Assembly: GCF_017876155.1 (NCBI RefSeq)
Contig: NZ_JAGINP010000007.1
Span: 1-64,000, forward strand
Reading direction: 5' to 3'
Length of the DNA: 64,000 nucleotides
From: Azospirillum rugosum
GTDB taxonomy: Bacteria > Pseudomonadota > Alphaproteobacteria > Azospirillales > Azospirillaceae
Both the position numbers and the translations under genes were made by a program. Under the pieces are notes generated by a model. That model made no database searches and was not told the origin of the DNA. It worked only from the letters and a program-made list of their open reading frames with translations. Positions within the stretch are counted from its first letter, which is position 1; the number at the start of each line of letters is the position of its first letter. Below are positions 26,548 through 36,760 of this stretch, piece by piece.

Positions 26548-27054
26548 TCAGCGCTTCTGCGGAAGCTTCGGGACCGGCCTGGGGCCCGGTTTCGCGGCGG
26601 GACGCGCCAGGAGGGAGCGGCCGAAGCGCTCCAGCGTGGCGCGGAGATCCTCGTCCTCAATGGCGGCGGTGGTGGTCATCACCGACAACTCCTCGTCCAT
26701 GGTCAGCGTGCGGGGGCGGACCACCGGCGTGGGCGAGGATATCGGGGCCGCGTGGATCAGCTTGATCTTCGCCACCGCGCGGTAGCCGAAGAAGCTGTTG
26801 ATGCGCTCCACGATCTGCGGTTCCAGGTGTTGAAGCTCCAGCGCGATGGCGCCCATGGCGCGGATGTGCAGCACGGCGTCCTCCCGCTTGCCGCGCGGGA
26901 AGCTCAGCTTGTCGGGGGCGGTGCGCAGGCTCAGTTGGTGGCCGACGATGGACGGCCAGTCGTTGATCAGCGCCCCGAAGGCCAGCCCGCGCTTGCCCAG
27001 CGCCTTGCCGGCCACCTCCGGCACGGCCTGCCCGATGCGTCTTGGTCCGTTCAT
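26548..27054 (-). CDS. DciA-like DUF721 protein
   Basis: A 168-residue protein of the DUF721 family, which includes DciA, a loader of the replicative helicase DnaB in bacteria without DnaC. The core (about 15-100) reads GKRGLAFGALINDWPSIVG, then an alternating segment, AMGAIALELQHLEPQIVERI and NSFFGYRAVAKIKLIHAA. The C-terminal part (about 105-168) is low-complexity and ends basic (KPGPRPVPKLPQKR). The ATG at 27054 is chosen. It is divergent from mutY and is followed by dsbA, the usual alphaproteobacterial order. The helicase-loading role is inferred from the family. Confidence 0.85.
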   Translation of the reverse strand: MNGPRRIGQAVPEVAGKALGKRGLAFGALINDWPSIVGHQLSLRTAPDKLSFPRGKREDAVLHIRAMGAIALELQHLEPQIVERINSFFGYRAVAKIKLIHAAPISSPTPVVRPRTLTMDEELSVMTTTAAIEDEDLRATLERFGRSLLARPAAKPGPRPVPKLPQKR

Positions 27055-27208
27055 GGCGGTCCGTTCATGATGGCTGTCCTGTCTCGCCCGTGCCCGATGT
27101 CGCATGCCCTGTCACGCGTCAGCCGCACCCTAGCGCAGCCGTCCGGGGAGCGCCAGCACCCCACCGGAGGCTTTCTTGTGGCGGACAAGATGCCTATGTG
27201 TTGGGGCC

Positions 27209-28267
27209 ATGATCAACGACTCCCGTATCGCCGCCGAGCGGCTTCTCACCTGGTACGACCATCACCGCCGCGACCTGCCCTGGCGATCCCGCCCCGGGGA
27301 GGAGGCCGACCCCTACCGGGTCTGGCTGTCGGAGATCATGCTCCAGCAGACCACAGTGCCGGCCGCCGCCCCGTACTTCCGCAACTTCACGGAACGCTGG
27401 CCGACAGTGCGCGACCTAGCATCGGCGCCGCTGGACGATGTGCTGGTCGCCTGGGCCGGGCTCGGCTACTACGCGCGGGCGCGCAATCTCTATAAGTGTG
27501 CGCAGGTCGTGGCGGGGGAACTGGGCGGGCGCTTCCCGGACACGGAGGCGGGGCTGCTGGAGCTGCCGGGGGTCGGCGCCTACACCGCCGCGGCGATCAC
27601 CTCCATCGCCTTCGGGCGCAAGGCGACCGTGGTGGACGGCAACGTGGAGCGCGTGATCGCCCGCGTCTTCGCGGTGGAGGAGCCGCTGCCCAACGTCAAG
27701 CCGAAGCTGAAGGCGCTGGCCGCGACGCTGACCCCGGATGCCCGGCCCGGCGACTATGCCCAGGCCATGATGGACCTCGGCGCCACGGTCTGCACCCCGC
27801 GCAAGCCGAAATGCATGCTCTGCCCCTGGGCCGAGTGGTGCGCGGCGCGGGCGGCCGGCATCCAGGAGGAGCTTCCGCGCAAGGCCGCCAAGGCCGACAA
27901 GCCGACCCGGCGCGGCGTCGCCTACTGGCTGCTGAACCCGGAGGGCGCCGTCCTGCTGCGCCGGCGCGCGGAGGAAGGGCTGCTCGGCGGCATGACGGAG
28001 GTGCCCTCCACCGCCTGGACCCCAACGGCGCCGGATGAGGCCGCGGTGAGGGCCCAAGCGCCGCTGGAGGCCGGCTGGCGCCGGCTGCCCGGCACGGTCC
28101 GCCATACTTTCAGCCATTTTCACCTGGAACTTGAGGTCGTCGCCGCGAAGGCGGGCGACGGCTGGCGGCGTGCGGAGGGCCTGTGGGTCCCGGTCGACCG
28201 GCTGGGCGGGCAGGCGCTTCCCTCCGTCATGATGAAGGTGGTGCGCCACGCGCTTGCCCATGCGTGA
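27209..28267 (+). CDS. mutY: A/G-specific adenine glycosylase MutY
   Basis: A 352-residue DNA repair enzyme that removes adenine paired with 8-oxoguanine. Catalytic Glu42 is in WLSEIMLQQTTV, the helix-hairpin-helix is LPGVGAYTAAAI, and catalytic Asp143 is in ATVVDGNVERVIARVF. The [4Fe-4S] cluster cysteines are Cys195, Cys202, Cys205 and Cys211 (CTPRKPKCMLCPWAEWC). The C-terminal NUDIX-like domain that reads 8-oxoG is present (HTFSHFHLELEVVAAKAG). All key residues are intact. It is divergent from the dciA unit with a 150-base shared promoter region. Confidence 0.96.
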   Translation: MINDSRIAAERLLTWYDHHRRDLPWRSRPGEEADPYRVWLSEIMLQQTTVPAAAPYFRNFTERWPTVRDLASAPLDDVLVAWAGLGYYARARNLYKCAQVVAGELGGRFPDTEAGLLELPGVGAYTAAAITSIAFGRKATVVDGNVERVIARVFAVEEPLPNVKPKLKALAATLTPDARPGDYAQAMMDLGATVCTPRKPKCMLCPWAEWCAARAAGIQEELPRKAAKADKPTRRGVAYWLLNPEGAVLLRRRAEEGLLGGMTEVPSTAWTPTAPDEAAVRAQAPLEAGWRRLPGTVRHTFSHFHLELEVVAAKAGDGWRRAEGLWVPVDRLGGQALPSVMMKVVRHALAHA

Positions 28268-28288
28268 CGTGTGGCGAATGGGTGAAGC

Positions 28289-29074
28289 ATGGTGCGGCGG
28301 GCGTTCCTGGTTGTCCTAACGGTGCTGGCGCTGGGCGGGTCGGTGTTGAGCGGGCCGGCGCTGGCGGCGGAACCGAAGGCGAAAGAGAAGGCGCCGGCGG
28401 CGCGGTCGGTGTCGCTGGAGCTGGTGCTGGCGGTGGACGGCTCCGCCTCCATCACCGACGGGGACCTGGATTTCCAGCTCCAGGGCCACGCCGCGGCCTT
28501 CCTCGACCCGGCGCTGGCCGACGCGGTGTCGGCGGGCGGGGTGGCGGCGACGCTGGTCGTCTTCTCCGGCCCGCACAGCCTGAAGGTGCTGGTGCCCTGG
28601 ACGATCCTGACCAGCGGGGAGGACGCCAAGGCTTTCTCCCACAAGATCGCCGCGGCGCCGCGCGGGCTCCAGGCCGACAGCACCGCGCTGGGCAGCGCCA
28701 TCGACGACTCGGCCCGCCTGTTCGACGGCAATGGGATCGAGGCGCCGCGCAAGGTCATCGACCTCGTCTCCAACGGATTCTCCAACAGCGGCCCGGACCC
28801 GCTGGAAGCGCGCGCTCGCGCGGAAAGGCGCGGGGTCACCATCAACGCGCTGGCGATCCTCGACGAATTTCCGTGGCTTGAAGAGTATTACCAGGAAAAT
28901 GTGATCGCCGGTCCCAATTGCTTCGTCAAGACGGCCATGGACCGCGAGAGCTTTGTCGAAGCGTTGCGCCAGAAGCTGATCCAGGAGATCGCGTCGGCCA
29001 TCCCGCAACAGCCGGCAATACGGCGCGCAACACTGGGGCAACCGCGGCCGGTTATCACAGCCGGCAACTATTGA
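28289..29074 (+). CDS. DUF1194 (vWA-like) secreted protein
   Basis: A 261-residue exported protein. The leader MVRRAFLVVLTVLALGGSVL ends near ALAAE. The mature part is a von Willebrand A-like fold: LVLAVDGSASITDGDLDFQ is the MIDAS-type DxSxS motif, with VVFSGPHSLKVLVPW, DSTALGSAIDDSARLFDG and KVIDLVSNGFSNSG as further family blocks. DUF1194 proteins are common in alphaproteobacteria; no function is established. It starts 21 bases after mutY and may be co-transcribed with it. Confidence 0.85.
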   Translation: MVRRAFLVVLTVLALGGSVLSGPALAAEPKAKEKAPAARSVSLELVLAVDGSASITDGDLDFQLQGHAAAFLDPALADAVSAGGVAATLVVFSGPHSLKVLVPWTILTSGEDAKAFSHKIAAAPRGLQADSTALGSAIDDSARLFDGNGIEAPRKVIDLVSNGFSNSGPDPLEARARAERRGVTINALAILDEFPWLEEYYQENVIAGPNCFVKTAMDRESFVEALRQKLIQEIASAIPQQPAIRRATLGQPRPVITAGNY

Positions 29075-29245
29075 CCGCGCCGCGGCCTGCGGTGCTAAGC
29101 CGCTGGCCTTTGAGTTAAAATCGTCTGGTGACCGGGCGCGAGCGGCGTTAAGTTACCCAGGCGTGCAGTCGCCAGCTCATGAACATCCTCGGGTATGCAG
29201 TGCCCGGAGCCGGCGCCCACCTGCGCGAGCGTCTGGGAAACGGGC

Positions 29246-31786
29246 ATGCAGGATCGGGTGTCGGCGGGGCTTGCGGACATTGCCGTGGCGGACATCGCCG
29301 CGGCGGCTGGTATCGATACCGGCGGCTTGGACGCCGGTGACGGCGTGCGCCCGATGGATGGGGCCCCCGCGGCCGCGCGGCCGGCCGTCGAGGACCGGCG
29401 CGATCATCAACATTCCGGCCAGCACTCCGGCCAGCATGCCGGGCGAGCCCGCAAGCCGCGCCTGCAGGGCGTCGCCATCGCCTTCATCGGCGCGGTCGCT
29501 CTGGTGCTCGCCACCCTGACCGCGGTGGTCGGGGCGGCTTTCCTCGGCATCGTCGGCATCGCGGAGGAGGCGCGCAACGCCACCGTTCCGCGCATCGGCG
29601 CCCAGCACCAGAACGCCATGACGGCGGCGCAGCTCAGCCGGCTGGCCGAGGTGATCCTGAACAGCCGCGACCGCGCCCGCCGTGCCGCCGCCCTGGAGGA
29701 GGCGGAGGCGCTGGCCAGCCAGTTCGCCCTGGTGGTGGACGTCTCCGTCCTGGACAAGCTCGACCGCGCGGTGAACGCCGTGCGGCGGAGCAACCACCGC
29801 GCCGACCTGATCGACGCCCTGTCGGCCAGCATCCGCGAGACCCTGGCGCAGGTGGACGACGCGCTGGCGGTCGCCACCTCGCTGCTGGCGGAACCGGACA
29901 AGGCCGTGCAGGACTATGCCTTCCTCAGCAACCTGTACCACCTGCGCCGGCTCTACGGCGAGGCGGTGGCGGCCGACACGGCGGAGGCGCTGGCCCAGAC
30001 GGACGGCGACATCGTGGCGCTGCTGCGGACCCAGCGGGCCATGCTCGGCGGCCTGTCCGTCGCCAGCCGGCCTGCGGGGGAGGGCGACCAGCCGAGGCGA
30101 CTCGCCGCCGTGCTGGACCGCTTCGCGGCGGCGCGCTCCCTGGCCGACCTGCACCGCGGCCGGCTGACCGTGCAGGCGCAGGTCCGGCAGGACAGCGACC
30201 TCGCCTACCGGCAGCTCCGGCAACTGGCGGAAAGCCTGTCCAGCGACGCCGCCGCCACCACGCTGGGCATGGCGGAGCGCATCGTCGAGTACGGCCGCCG
30301 CGGCCTGTGGAGCAGCGTCGCCGGCATCGCCGCCACCATCCTGCTGCTGGGCGCCGTGGCGGTCCTGCTGCGCCGGCACGTGGTGGCCCCGGTGCTGCGG
30401 GTCAGCGATTCGCTGAACGTGCTTCAGGAGGATCCGCAGCCGGTGGCGCTGCCGCCCGCCTCGCTGGAGGAGTTCGACCGCATCGGCCGCGCGGTGGAGC
30501 GCTTCGCCGACGTGATGGTCGCCCTGCACACGCAGACCGCCGCGCTGAAGGCCAGCGAGGGGCGGCTCAGCACCATCCTGCAAAGCTCGCCCTTCCCGAT
30601 CGTCATCGCGCGCCGCGCCGACGGGCGCATCCTGTTCGCCAACGCGCCGACCACCGACCTGCTGGAACTGCCGTCCGCCGACGCGCTGGGCCGGGCGGTG
30701 CCGGACTTCGTGGAGGACGCCATCGGCTGGCGCTCCTTCGCCGACGACGTGTTCCGCCGCGGCCGGCTGACCGATTTCGAAACCCGGCTGCGGACGGCGG
30801 ACGGGCGTCCCTTCTGGGGCGTCCTGTCGGCCATGGCGATGGATTACGAGGGCGATGCGGCGATGTTCCTGGCGCTCCACGACATCTCCGCCCGCAAATA
30901 CGCGGAGAACGCGCTGGTCGCCGCCAAGGACCAGGCGGAGCGCGCGCTCCACGACCTGCAACGCACGCAGAAGAGCCTCGTTCAGGCGGAAAAGCTGGCG
31001 TCGCTGGGCGCGCTGGTGGCCGGCGTCGCGCACGAGATCAACACGCCCGTCGGCATCGGCGTCACCGCCGCCTCCTACCTCGGCGAGCTGACGCGCCAGT
31101 TCAAGCGCAACGTCGCCGACGGCGGCCTGCGCCGCCGCGACCTGGACGACTTCGTCGACCGGATCGAGGAGGCCGCCTCCATGATCCTCGCCAACCTGGA
31201 GCGCGCCTGCACGCTGGTGCAGAGCTTCAAGCAGGTGGCCGTCGACCAGACGTCGGAGGCGCGGCGCCCCTTCGACCTGCGCGGCTACCTGGAAGGCGTG
31301 CTGGGCAGCCTCGCCCCGCAGCTGAAGCGCACGCCCCACCGCGTGACGCTCGACTGCCCGGACGGCATCACCATGGACAGCTACCCGGGTGCCCTGTCGC
31401 AGGTGGTGTCGAACCTCGTCATCAACGCGCTGGTGCACGCCTTCCGCCCGGACACGCCGGGCCTGATCACCATCGCCGTCCACCGCGACGGGGCCGCGGG
31501 CGTGGTGATGGACTTCACCGACGACGGCCGGGGAATCCCGCCGGAGAACCTGGAGCGGATCTTCGAGCCCTTCTTCACGACCCGCCGCACCGAGGGCGGC
31601 AGCGGGCTGGGGCTGCACATTGTCTACAACATCGTGGTCGGCACGCTGGGCGGCCGCATCGCCGTGGCGTCACAGCCGGACTCCGGCTGCCGCTTCACCA
31701 TCGGCCTGCCGCTGACCGCCGCCCCCATGGCCCAGCCGGCCGTGGCCGCGGGACGCGTGGAGGCACCGCAGACGGAGTTGGCGTGA
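29246..31786 (+). CDS. PAS-domain sensor histidine kinase
   Basis: An 846-residue membrane kinase. A variable N-terminus contains a His/Gln-rich stretch (HQHSGQHSGQHAG) just before the first membrane helix (about 80-103); a large periplasmic helical sensor domain follows to about 355, then a second helix and a HAMP-like linker, a PAS domain (about 440-555, LSTILQSSPFPIVIARRADG), a coiled coil, the HisKA box ASLGALVAGVAHEINTPVGI with His596, and an ATPase domain (DDGRGIPPENLERIFEPFF, GGSGLGLHIVYNIV). The HEINTP type of H box is that of kinases with large sensor modules. Start is uncertain: ATG at 29195 is also open. No response regulator gene adjoins it. Confidence 0.85.
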   Translation: MQDRVSAGLADIAVADIAAAAGIDTGGLDAGDGVRPMDGAPAAARPAVEDRRDHQHSGQHSGQHAGRARKPRLQGVAIAFIGAVALVLATLTAVVGAAFLGIVGIAEEARNATVPRIGAQHQNAMTAAQLSRLAEVILNSRDRARRAAALEEAEALASQFALVVDVSVLDKLDRAVNAVRRSNHRADLIDALSASIRETLAQVDDALAVATSLLAEPDKAVQDYAFLSNLYHLRRLYGEAVAADTAEALAQTDGDIVALLRTQRAMLGGLSVASRPAGEGDQPRRLAAVLDRFAAARSLADLHRGRLTVQAQVRQDSDLAYRQLRQLAESLSSDAAATTLGMAERIVEYGRRGLWSSVAGIAATILLLGAVAVLLRRHVVAPVLRVSDSLNVLQEDPQPVALPPASLEEFDRIGRAVERFADVMVALHTQTAALKASEGRLSTILQSSPFPIVIARRADGRILFANAPTTDLLELPSADALGRAVPDFVEDAIGWRSFADDVFRRGRLTDFETRLRTADGRPFWGVLSAMAMDYEGDAAMFLALHDISARKYAENALVAAKDQAERALHDLQRTQKSLVQAEKLASLGALVAGVAHEINTPVGIGVTAASYLGELTRQFKRNVADGGLRRRDLDDFVDRIEEAASMILANLERACTLVQSFKQVAVDQTSEARRPFDLRGYLEGVLGSLAPQLKRTPHRVTLDCPDGITMDSYPGALSQVVSNLVINALVHAFRPDTPGLITIAVHRDGAAGVVMDFTDDGRGIPPENLERIFEPFFTTRRTEGGSGLGLHIVYNIVVGTLGGRIAVASQPDSGCRFTIGLPLTAAPMAQPAVAAGRVEAPQTELA

Positions 31787-31802
31787 TTCCCACTCAGTGG
31801 GG

Positions 31803-32210
31803 CTATGCGCGCGCCCGTTCGATCTCGACGCCGACGCTGGCGGCGTCGGGGAAGACGTCCAGCTTTTCCACGCGCACCCGCGCGGCGCTGACGCGGTCGT
31901 CTTCCAGGCAGCGGTCGGCGATGCGCTCGGCCAGCGTCTCGATCAGGGTGACGTGACCCTGGCTGACCAGCCCCTTCACCACCGCGGCCATGTCCTCGCC
32001 GGTCACGCCGGGGGCGGCGAGGTCCAGTTCCAGGTTCAGGCGGATCCGCTGCGACTTGATCCGTTCATGGGCGTAAACGCCGATCAGGGCGTCCATGACG
32101 AGATCGCGCACGAAGCAACGGGTGGACGTCGTCGTCTGGGCCGGGCGGGGCGCCGGGGCGGTGGCCGAGGCGGTGGCCGAGGCGGTGATGGTGGCGAAGA
32201 GCTTGTTCAT
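31803..32210 (-). CDS. folB: dihydroneopterin aldolase-like protein
   Basis: A 135-residue protein of the FolB family (dihydroneopterin aldolase/epimerase of folate synthesis). The core reads CFVRDLVMDALIGVYAHERI, then QRIRLNLELDLA, VTLIETLAERIADRCLEDDR and VRVEKLDVFPDAASVGVEIE, matching the short T-fold. The family glutamate (in IETLAERIA) is kept. About 30 N-terminal residues are an Ala/Thr-rich extension (ITASATASATAPAPRPAQTT) not seen in typical 120-residue FolB. It lies 92 bases after ccrM in the same direction. Confidence 0.82.
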   Translation of the reverse strand: MNKLFATITASATASATAPAPRPAQTTTSTRCFVRDLVMDALIGVYAHERIKSQRIRLNLELDLAAPGVTGEDMAAVVKGLVSQGHVTLIETLAERIADRCLEDDRVSAARVRVEKLDVFPDAASVGVEIERARA

Positions 32211-32302
32211 GGCGCACACGCGTATCACGCCGCCACGAGCCTGCCAAGGCGTCGCGGCGGCGTTTCCCGGTGGTCTCCCCTGCTGATAAGGAAGGGCGGC
32301 TC

Positions 32303-33473
<1,171 letters not shown>

Positions 33474-33480
33474 CCGGCGC

Positions 33481-34164
33481 TCAGTCCGCCAGCGCTTTTT
33501 GCGCGCGCACTGGTGCAAAACTGACTCGGTGGTGCGCCGTGCCGCCGTGCCGGCGCAGGGCCTCCAGATGCTCCGGCGTGGGATAGCCGGCGTTGCGCTC
33601 CCAGCCGTACTGGGGGTGCAGGGCGGCCAGCCGGGTCATCTCGCGGTCGCGCGCCACCTTGGCGACGATGGAGGCGGCGGCGATGGACTGGCTGCGCCCG
33701 TCGCCCTTGACGATGGCCTCCGCCAAGCAGGGCAGGGCGGGCTTGAACTTGCCGTCGATCAGCGCGACGGCCGGCGCCTCCCCCGGCAGCGCCGCGTAGG
33801 CGCGGGCCATGGCGAGCAGCGTGGCCTTGTGGATGTTGAGGTCGTCGATCTCCGCCGCACTGGCCTCGGCCAGCGCCACGGCCAGGGCGTGGGCGCGGAT
33901 TTCCGGCTCAAGCTCCTCCCGGACGCGCTGGCTCAGCGCCTTGCTGTCGTTGATCGCGCGGGCGACGTGCGCCGGCAGCCCGTCCGGCGGCAGGACCACG
34001 GCGGCGGCGACCACGGGACCGGCCAGCGGACCGCGCCCGACCTCGTCGATGCCGCAGACGAGCTGCCCCTGGCCGAGCGAAAGCTCGAAGGACAGGTCGG
34101 GCTGCGGGCGCGGCGCCTTGCTGCCCTTGGTGGCGCGGGTGGGCTTGGTGCTGGTCGTCGTCAT
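33481..34164 (-). CDS. rnhB: ribonuclease HII
   Basis: A 227-residue RNase HII, which removes ribonucleotides from DNA and RNA from RNA/DNA hybrids. The catalytic acidic residues start with Asp40-Glu41 in [20 protein letters not shown]; the family blocks [26 protein letters not shown] and [20 protein letters not shown] follow, and [20 protein letters not shown] closes the domain. About 28 N-terminal residues are a basic Thr/Lys-rich extension. ATG at 34164. It precedes ccrM with a 92-base gap, an order common in alphaproteobacteria. Confidence 0.95.
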   Translation of the reverse strand: MTTTSTKPTRATKGSKAPRPQPDLSFELSLGQGQLVCGIDEVGRGPLAGPVVAAAVVLPPDGLPAHVARAINDSKALSQRVREELEPEIRAHALAVALAEASAAEIDDLNIHKATLLAMARAYAALPGEAPAVALIDGKFKPALPCLAEAIVKGDGRSQSIAAASIVAKVARDREMTRLAALHPQYGWERNAGYPTPEHLEALRRHGGTAHHRVSFAPVRAQKALAD

Positions 34165-34223
34165 GGTCGCATCTCGGCAAGGGGCGCGCAGAATAGCCAC
34201 GGGGGCGGCCGGCGCAAGGAATC

Positions 34224-35006
34224 CTATGGGGCGTTCCGGCCGTCTGCCAATGGTCCTTCCTGCGGCTGCCCGCCCGGCGTGCGCCCGCTCGCCAGCTGGT
34301 CGATGTAGATGCGGGTCAGCGAGCGGAGAATCGGTGGCATGGTGCCGACCGCCTTCACGAACTGGTCCTTGCGGATCACCTCGCAGACCGTCGCCTCCAG
34401 CGCCACGGCGGACGCCGCGCGCGGCCGGCTGGTGAGCAGGGCCAGTTCCCCGAAGATGCGGCCGGGGCCGAGCACGGCGATCTGCGTCCCGTCGCGCCGG
34501 ATGCCGACCGCGCCCGACTGGATCAGGTAGGCGGCGGTGCCCTCGTCGCCCTGCTGGAAGAAGGCGTGCCCCACGCGGAACATCCGCCGGTCCATGACGG
34601 TGGTGTGGGAGGCCGAGGAGCGGATGCCGGCGCCGCCCTCCCGCCGTTCCGGCTGCGGCAACCCGTATGTGCGGCGAATGGCCGCGATCAGGCTTTCCAG
34701 CAGATAGGCGGCGAGCGGCGGGCATTTGCACAGCAGCGTCCGGAAGGTCTCGCGCGACAGCTCGACCGCGGTCACGTCGCTGGCCGCCCGGACGGTGGCG
34801 CTGCGCACGCCGTCGTCGATCAGCGCCATTTCGCCCACGACGGCGTTGGCGCCGACCGTGCCCAGGCAGCGCTGCCCCTCCGGCCCTTCCAGCAGGATGT
34901 CCAGCGTCCCGTCCTCGACCAGCCAGGCGCGGTCGCCCCGGTCGCCTTGGCGCATCAGCACGGTGCCGGCGGAAATCCGCCGGCGCGGCAAGGTGGCGTC
35001 GGTCAT
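34224..35006 (-). CDS. protein with two cyclic-nucleotide-binding domains
   Basis: A 260-residue protein consisting of two cNMP-binding beta-barrels. Domain 1 (about 1-110) has [20 protein letters not shown] and the phosphate-binding cassette [19 protein letters not shown]; domain 2 (about 137-240) has [20 protein letters not shown] and [20 protein letters not shown]. Both cassettes keep the GE-x-AL pattern and an arginine. There is no helix-turn-helix or other output domain, so it is not a Crp-type transcription factor by itself; it may act as a regulatory subunit. Monocistronic, divergent from ychJ. Confidence 0.82.
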   Translation of the reverse strand: MTDATLPRRRISAGTVLMRQGDRGDRAWLVEDGTLDILLEGPEGQRCLGTVGANAVVGEMALIDDGVRSATVRAASDVTAVELSRETFRTLLCKCPPLAAYLLESLIAAIRRTYGLPQPERREGGAGIRSSASHTTVMDRRMFRVGHAFFQQGDEGTAAYLIQSGAVGIRRDGTQIAVLGPGRIFGELALLTSRPRAASAVALEATVCEVIRKDQFVKAVGTMPPILRSLTRIYIDQLASGRTPGGQPQEGPLADGRNAP

Positions 35007-35202
35007 GCCCTGGCCTGTGCAGTTCGTCCGCTTTCCCGCGCATTCTAGCCGAATTGCCGCATTCGCAGGGTGGTTTTTGCCGGGACGTCTCGCGGCGGTC
35101 GGCTCCGGTTATCGGCGATTGGCAATGGTCTTGGCGGACGGCGGCTGCTGCGCTATGCATGGCGCCCTTGACGACGAGAGGCGACGACGAGAGGCCCGAC
35201 CG

Positions 35203-35703
<501 letters not shown>

Positions 35704-35920
35704 TCTAAAGCCCAATCGGGGGCCTGAAACCGCGGGCATGCGCCGATTTTCGAGGCAATTGAGACATTTTGGGTCGCCCGGCGTCTCCGGGCGGCCCTGA
35801 ACGCGCTTTTCGGCGGTCGTTTCATGCCCTTGGCGCGCAATCTCAATTGAAAAGCCGGGCGGAACCGATCATCTTCGAACCGCCGCGCCCCGTTCGCTGG
35901 GTTGCGGCCGATCACGACAG

Positions 35921-36520
35921 ATGAGACCACGTATGTTCGACCGTCCGCAGCGCAACAGCTTCCGCGCTCCTGAGATTACCCAGCGCAACGTCCGCGCCAC
36001 CGTCAAGTGGTTCAACGCGACCAAGGGCTTCGGCTTCGTCACGCCCGAGGATGGTTCGCCCGACGCCTTCCTGCATTCCACCGTCCTGCAACTCCTGGGT
36101 CACGACAGCCTGCCCGAGGGTGCCACCATCACGTGCGACCTGTCGCGCGGCCCGAAGGGCCCGCAGGTCGCCACGATCGCGGACGTCGACCTGTCGACGG
36201 CCAGCGCCTCCCCGGCCCGCTCCTCCTCCCGCCCGCCGCGCGGCGACAGCTATGGCGGCGGTTATGGCGGCGGCGGCAGCTATGGTGGTGGCGGTTTTGG
36301 TGGTGGCGCCGAGGAGACGGTCGACGGCACCGTGAAGTGGTTCAACACCTCCAAGGGCTTCGGCTTCATCGCCCCGGCCTCCGGCGGCAAGGACATCTTC
36401 GTTCACATCCGCGCCCTGGAGCGCTCGGGCCTGGACGTGCTCGCGGACGGCGAGCAGGTGCGGGTGACCGTCCGCCAGGGCGTCAAGGGTCCGGAAGCGC
36501 AGCGCGTCGAAGTGGTCTGA
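35921..36520 (+). CDS. double cold-shock-domain protein
   Basis: A 199-residue protein with two cold-shock domains. CSD1 (about 25-95) reads VRATVKWFNATKGFGFVTPE with the RNP-1 block, but its RNP-2 is altered (DAFLHSTVL). A Gly/Tyr-rich linker (GGGYGGGGSYGGGGFGGG, about 107-128) joins CSD2 (about 131-199), VDGTVKWFNTSKGFGFIAPA and KDIFVHIRALERSG, with both RNP motifs intact. Such tandem CSD proteins are typical of alphaproteobacteria and act as RNA chaperones. An ATG at 35933 is an equal alternative start. The upstream 220 bases hold a leader with no gene. A strong terminator follows. Confidence 0.92.
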   Translation: MRPRMFDRPQRNSFRAPEITQRNVRATVKWFNATKGFGFVTPEDGSPDAFLHSTVLQLLGHDSLPEGATITCDLSRGPKGPQVATIADVDLSTASASPARSSSRPPRGDSYGGGYGGGGSYGGGGFGGGAEETVDGTVKWFNTSKGFGFIAPASGGKDIFVHIRALERSGLDVLADGEQVRVTVRQGVKGPEAQRVEVV

Positions 36521-36591
36521 CGTCGAACGGTCCCGTCGCGGCGGAAAGGGGCGGACCCTTCCCGCCGTGGCCGACCGAAGGTCTTCAAAAG

Positions 36592-36628
36592 AAAAGCCCT
36601 CCGCTCAGGTCGAGCGGAGGGCTTTTTT
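36592..36628 (+). terminator. terminator of the cold-shock gene
   Basis: Stem AAAAGCCCTCCGCTC / GAGCGGAGGGCTTTT with loop AGGTC, followed by a run of T. A textbook intrinsic terminator 70 bases past the stop codon. Confidence 0.93.
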
Positions 36629-36630
36629 CT

Positions 36631-36743
36631 AAAGCGAATTTGCATTCGCTTTCGATTCATATGGCCTCATTCGCCGGCCGGGCTTCGGCCGCACGTGCGG
36701 CCGGGACCGCGGTCGCGGTCCAAAGCGGATCACAATCCGCTTT
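36631..36743. repeat. pair of AAAGCG palindromes (BIME-like)
   Basis: Two 22-base palindromes share the form AAAGCGRAT-N4-ATYCGCTTT: 36631-36652 and 36722-36743. The 69 bases between them contain further GC-rich dyads such as GGCCGGGCTTCGGCC near 36677. The element fills the gap between the convergent cold-shock and S41 protease genes. Confidence 0.65.
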
Positions 36744-36760
36744 AGCGTGGCGCCGCGGAC

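Noticed and set aside
33540-34726. Frames on the plus strand opposite rnhB and the cNMP-domain gene
   Set aside because: Antisense shadows without family resemblance.
35775-35793. Hairpin CGCCCGG/CCGGGCG after ychJ as a terminator
   Set aside because: Short stem and no T-run; not enough to call.
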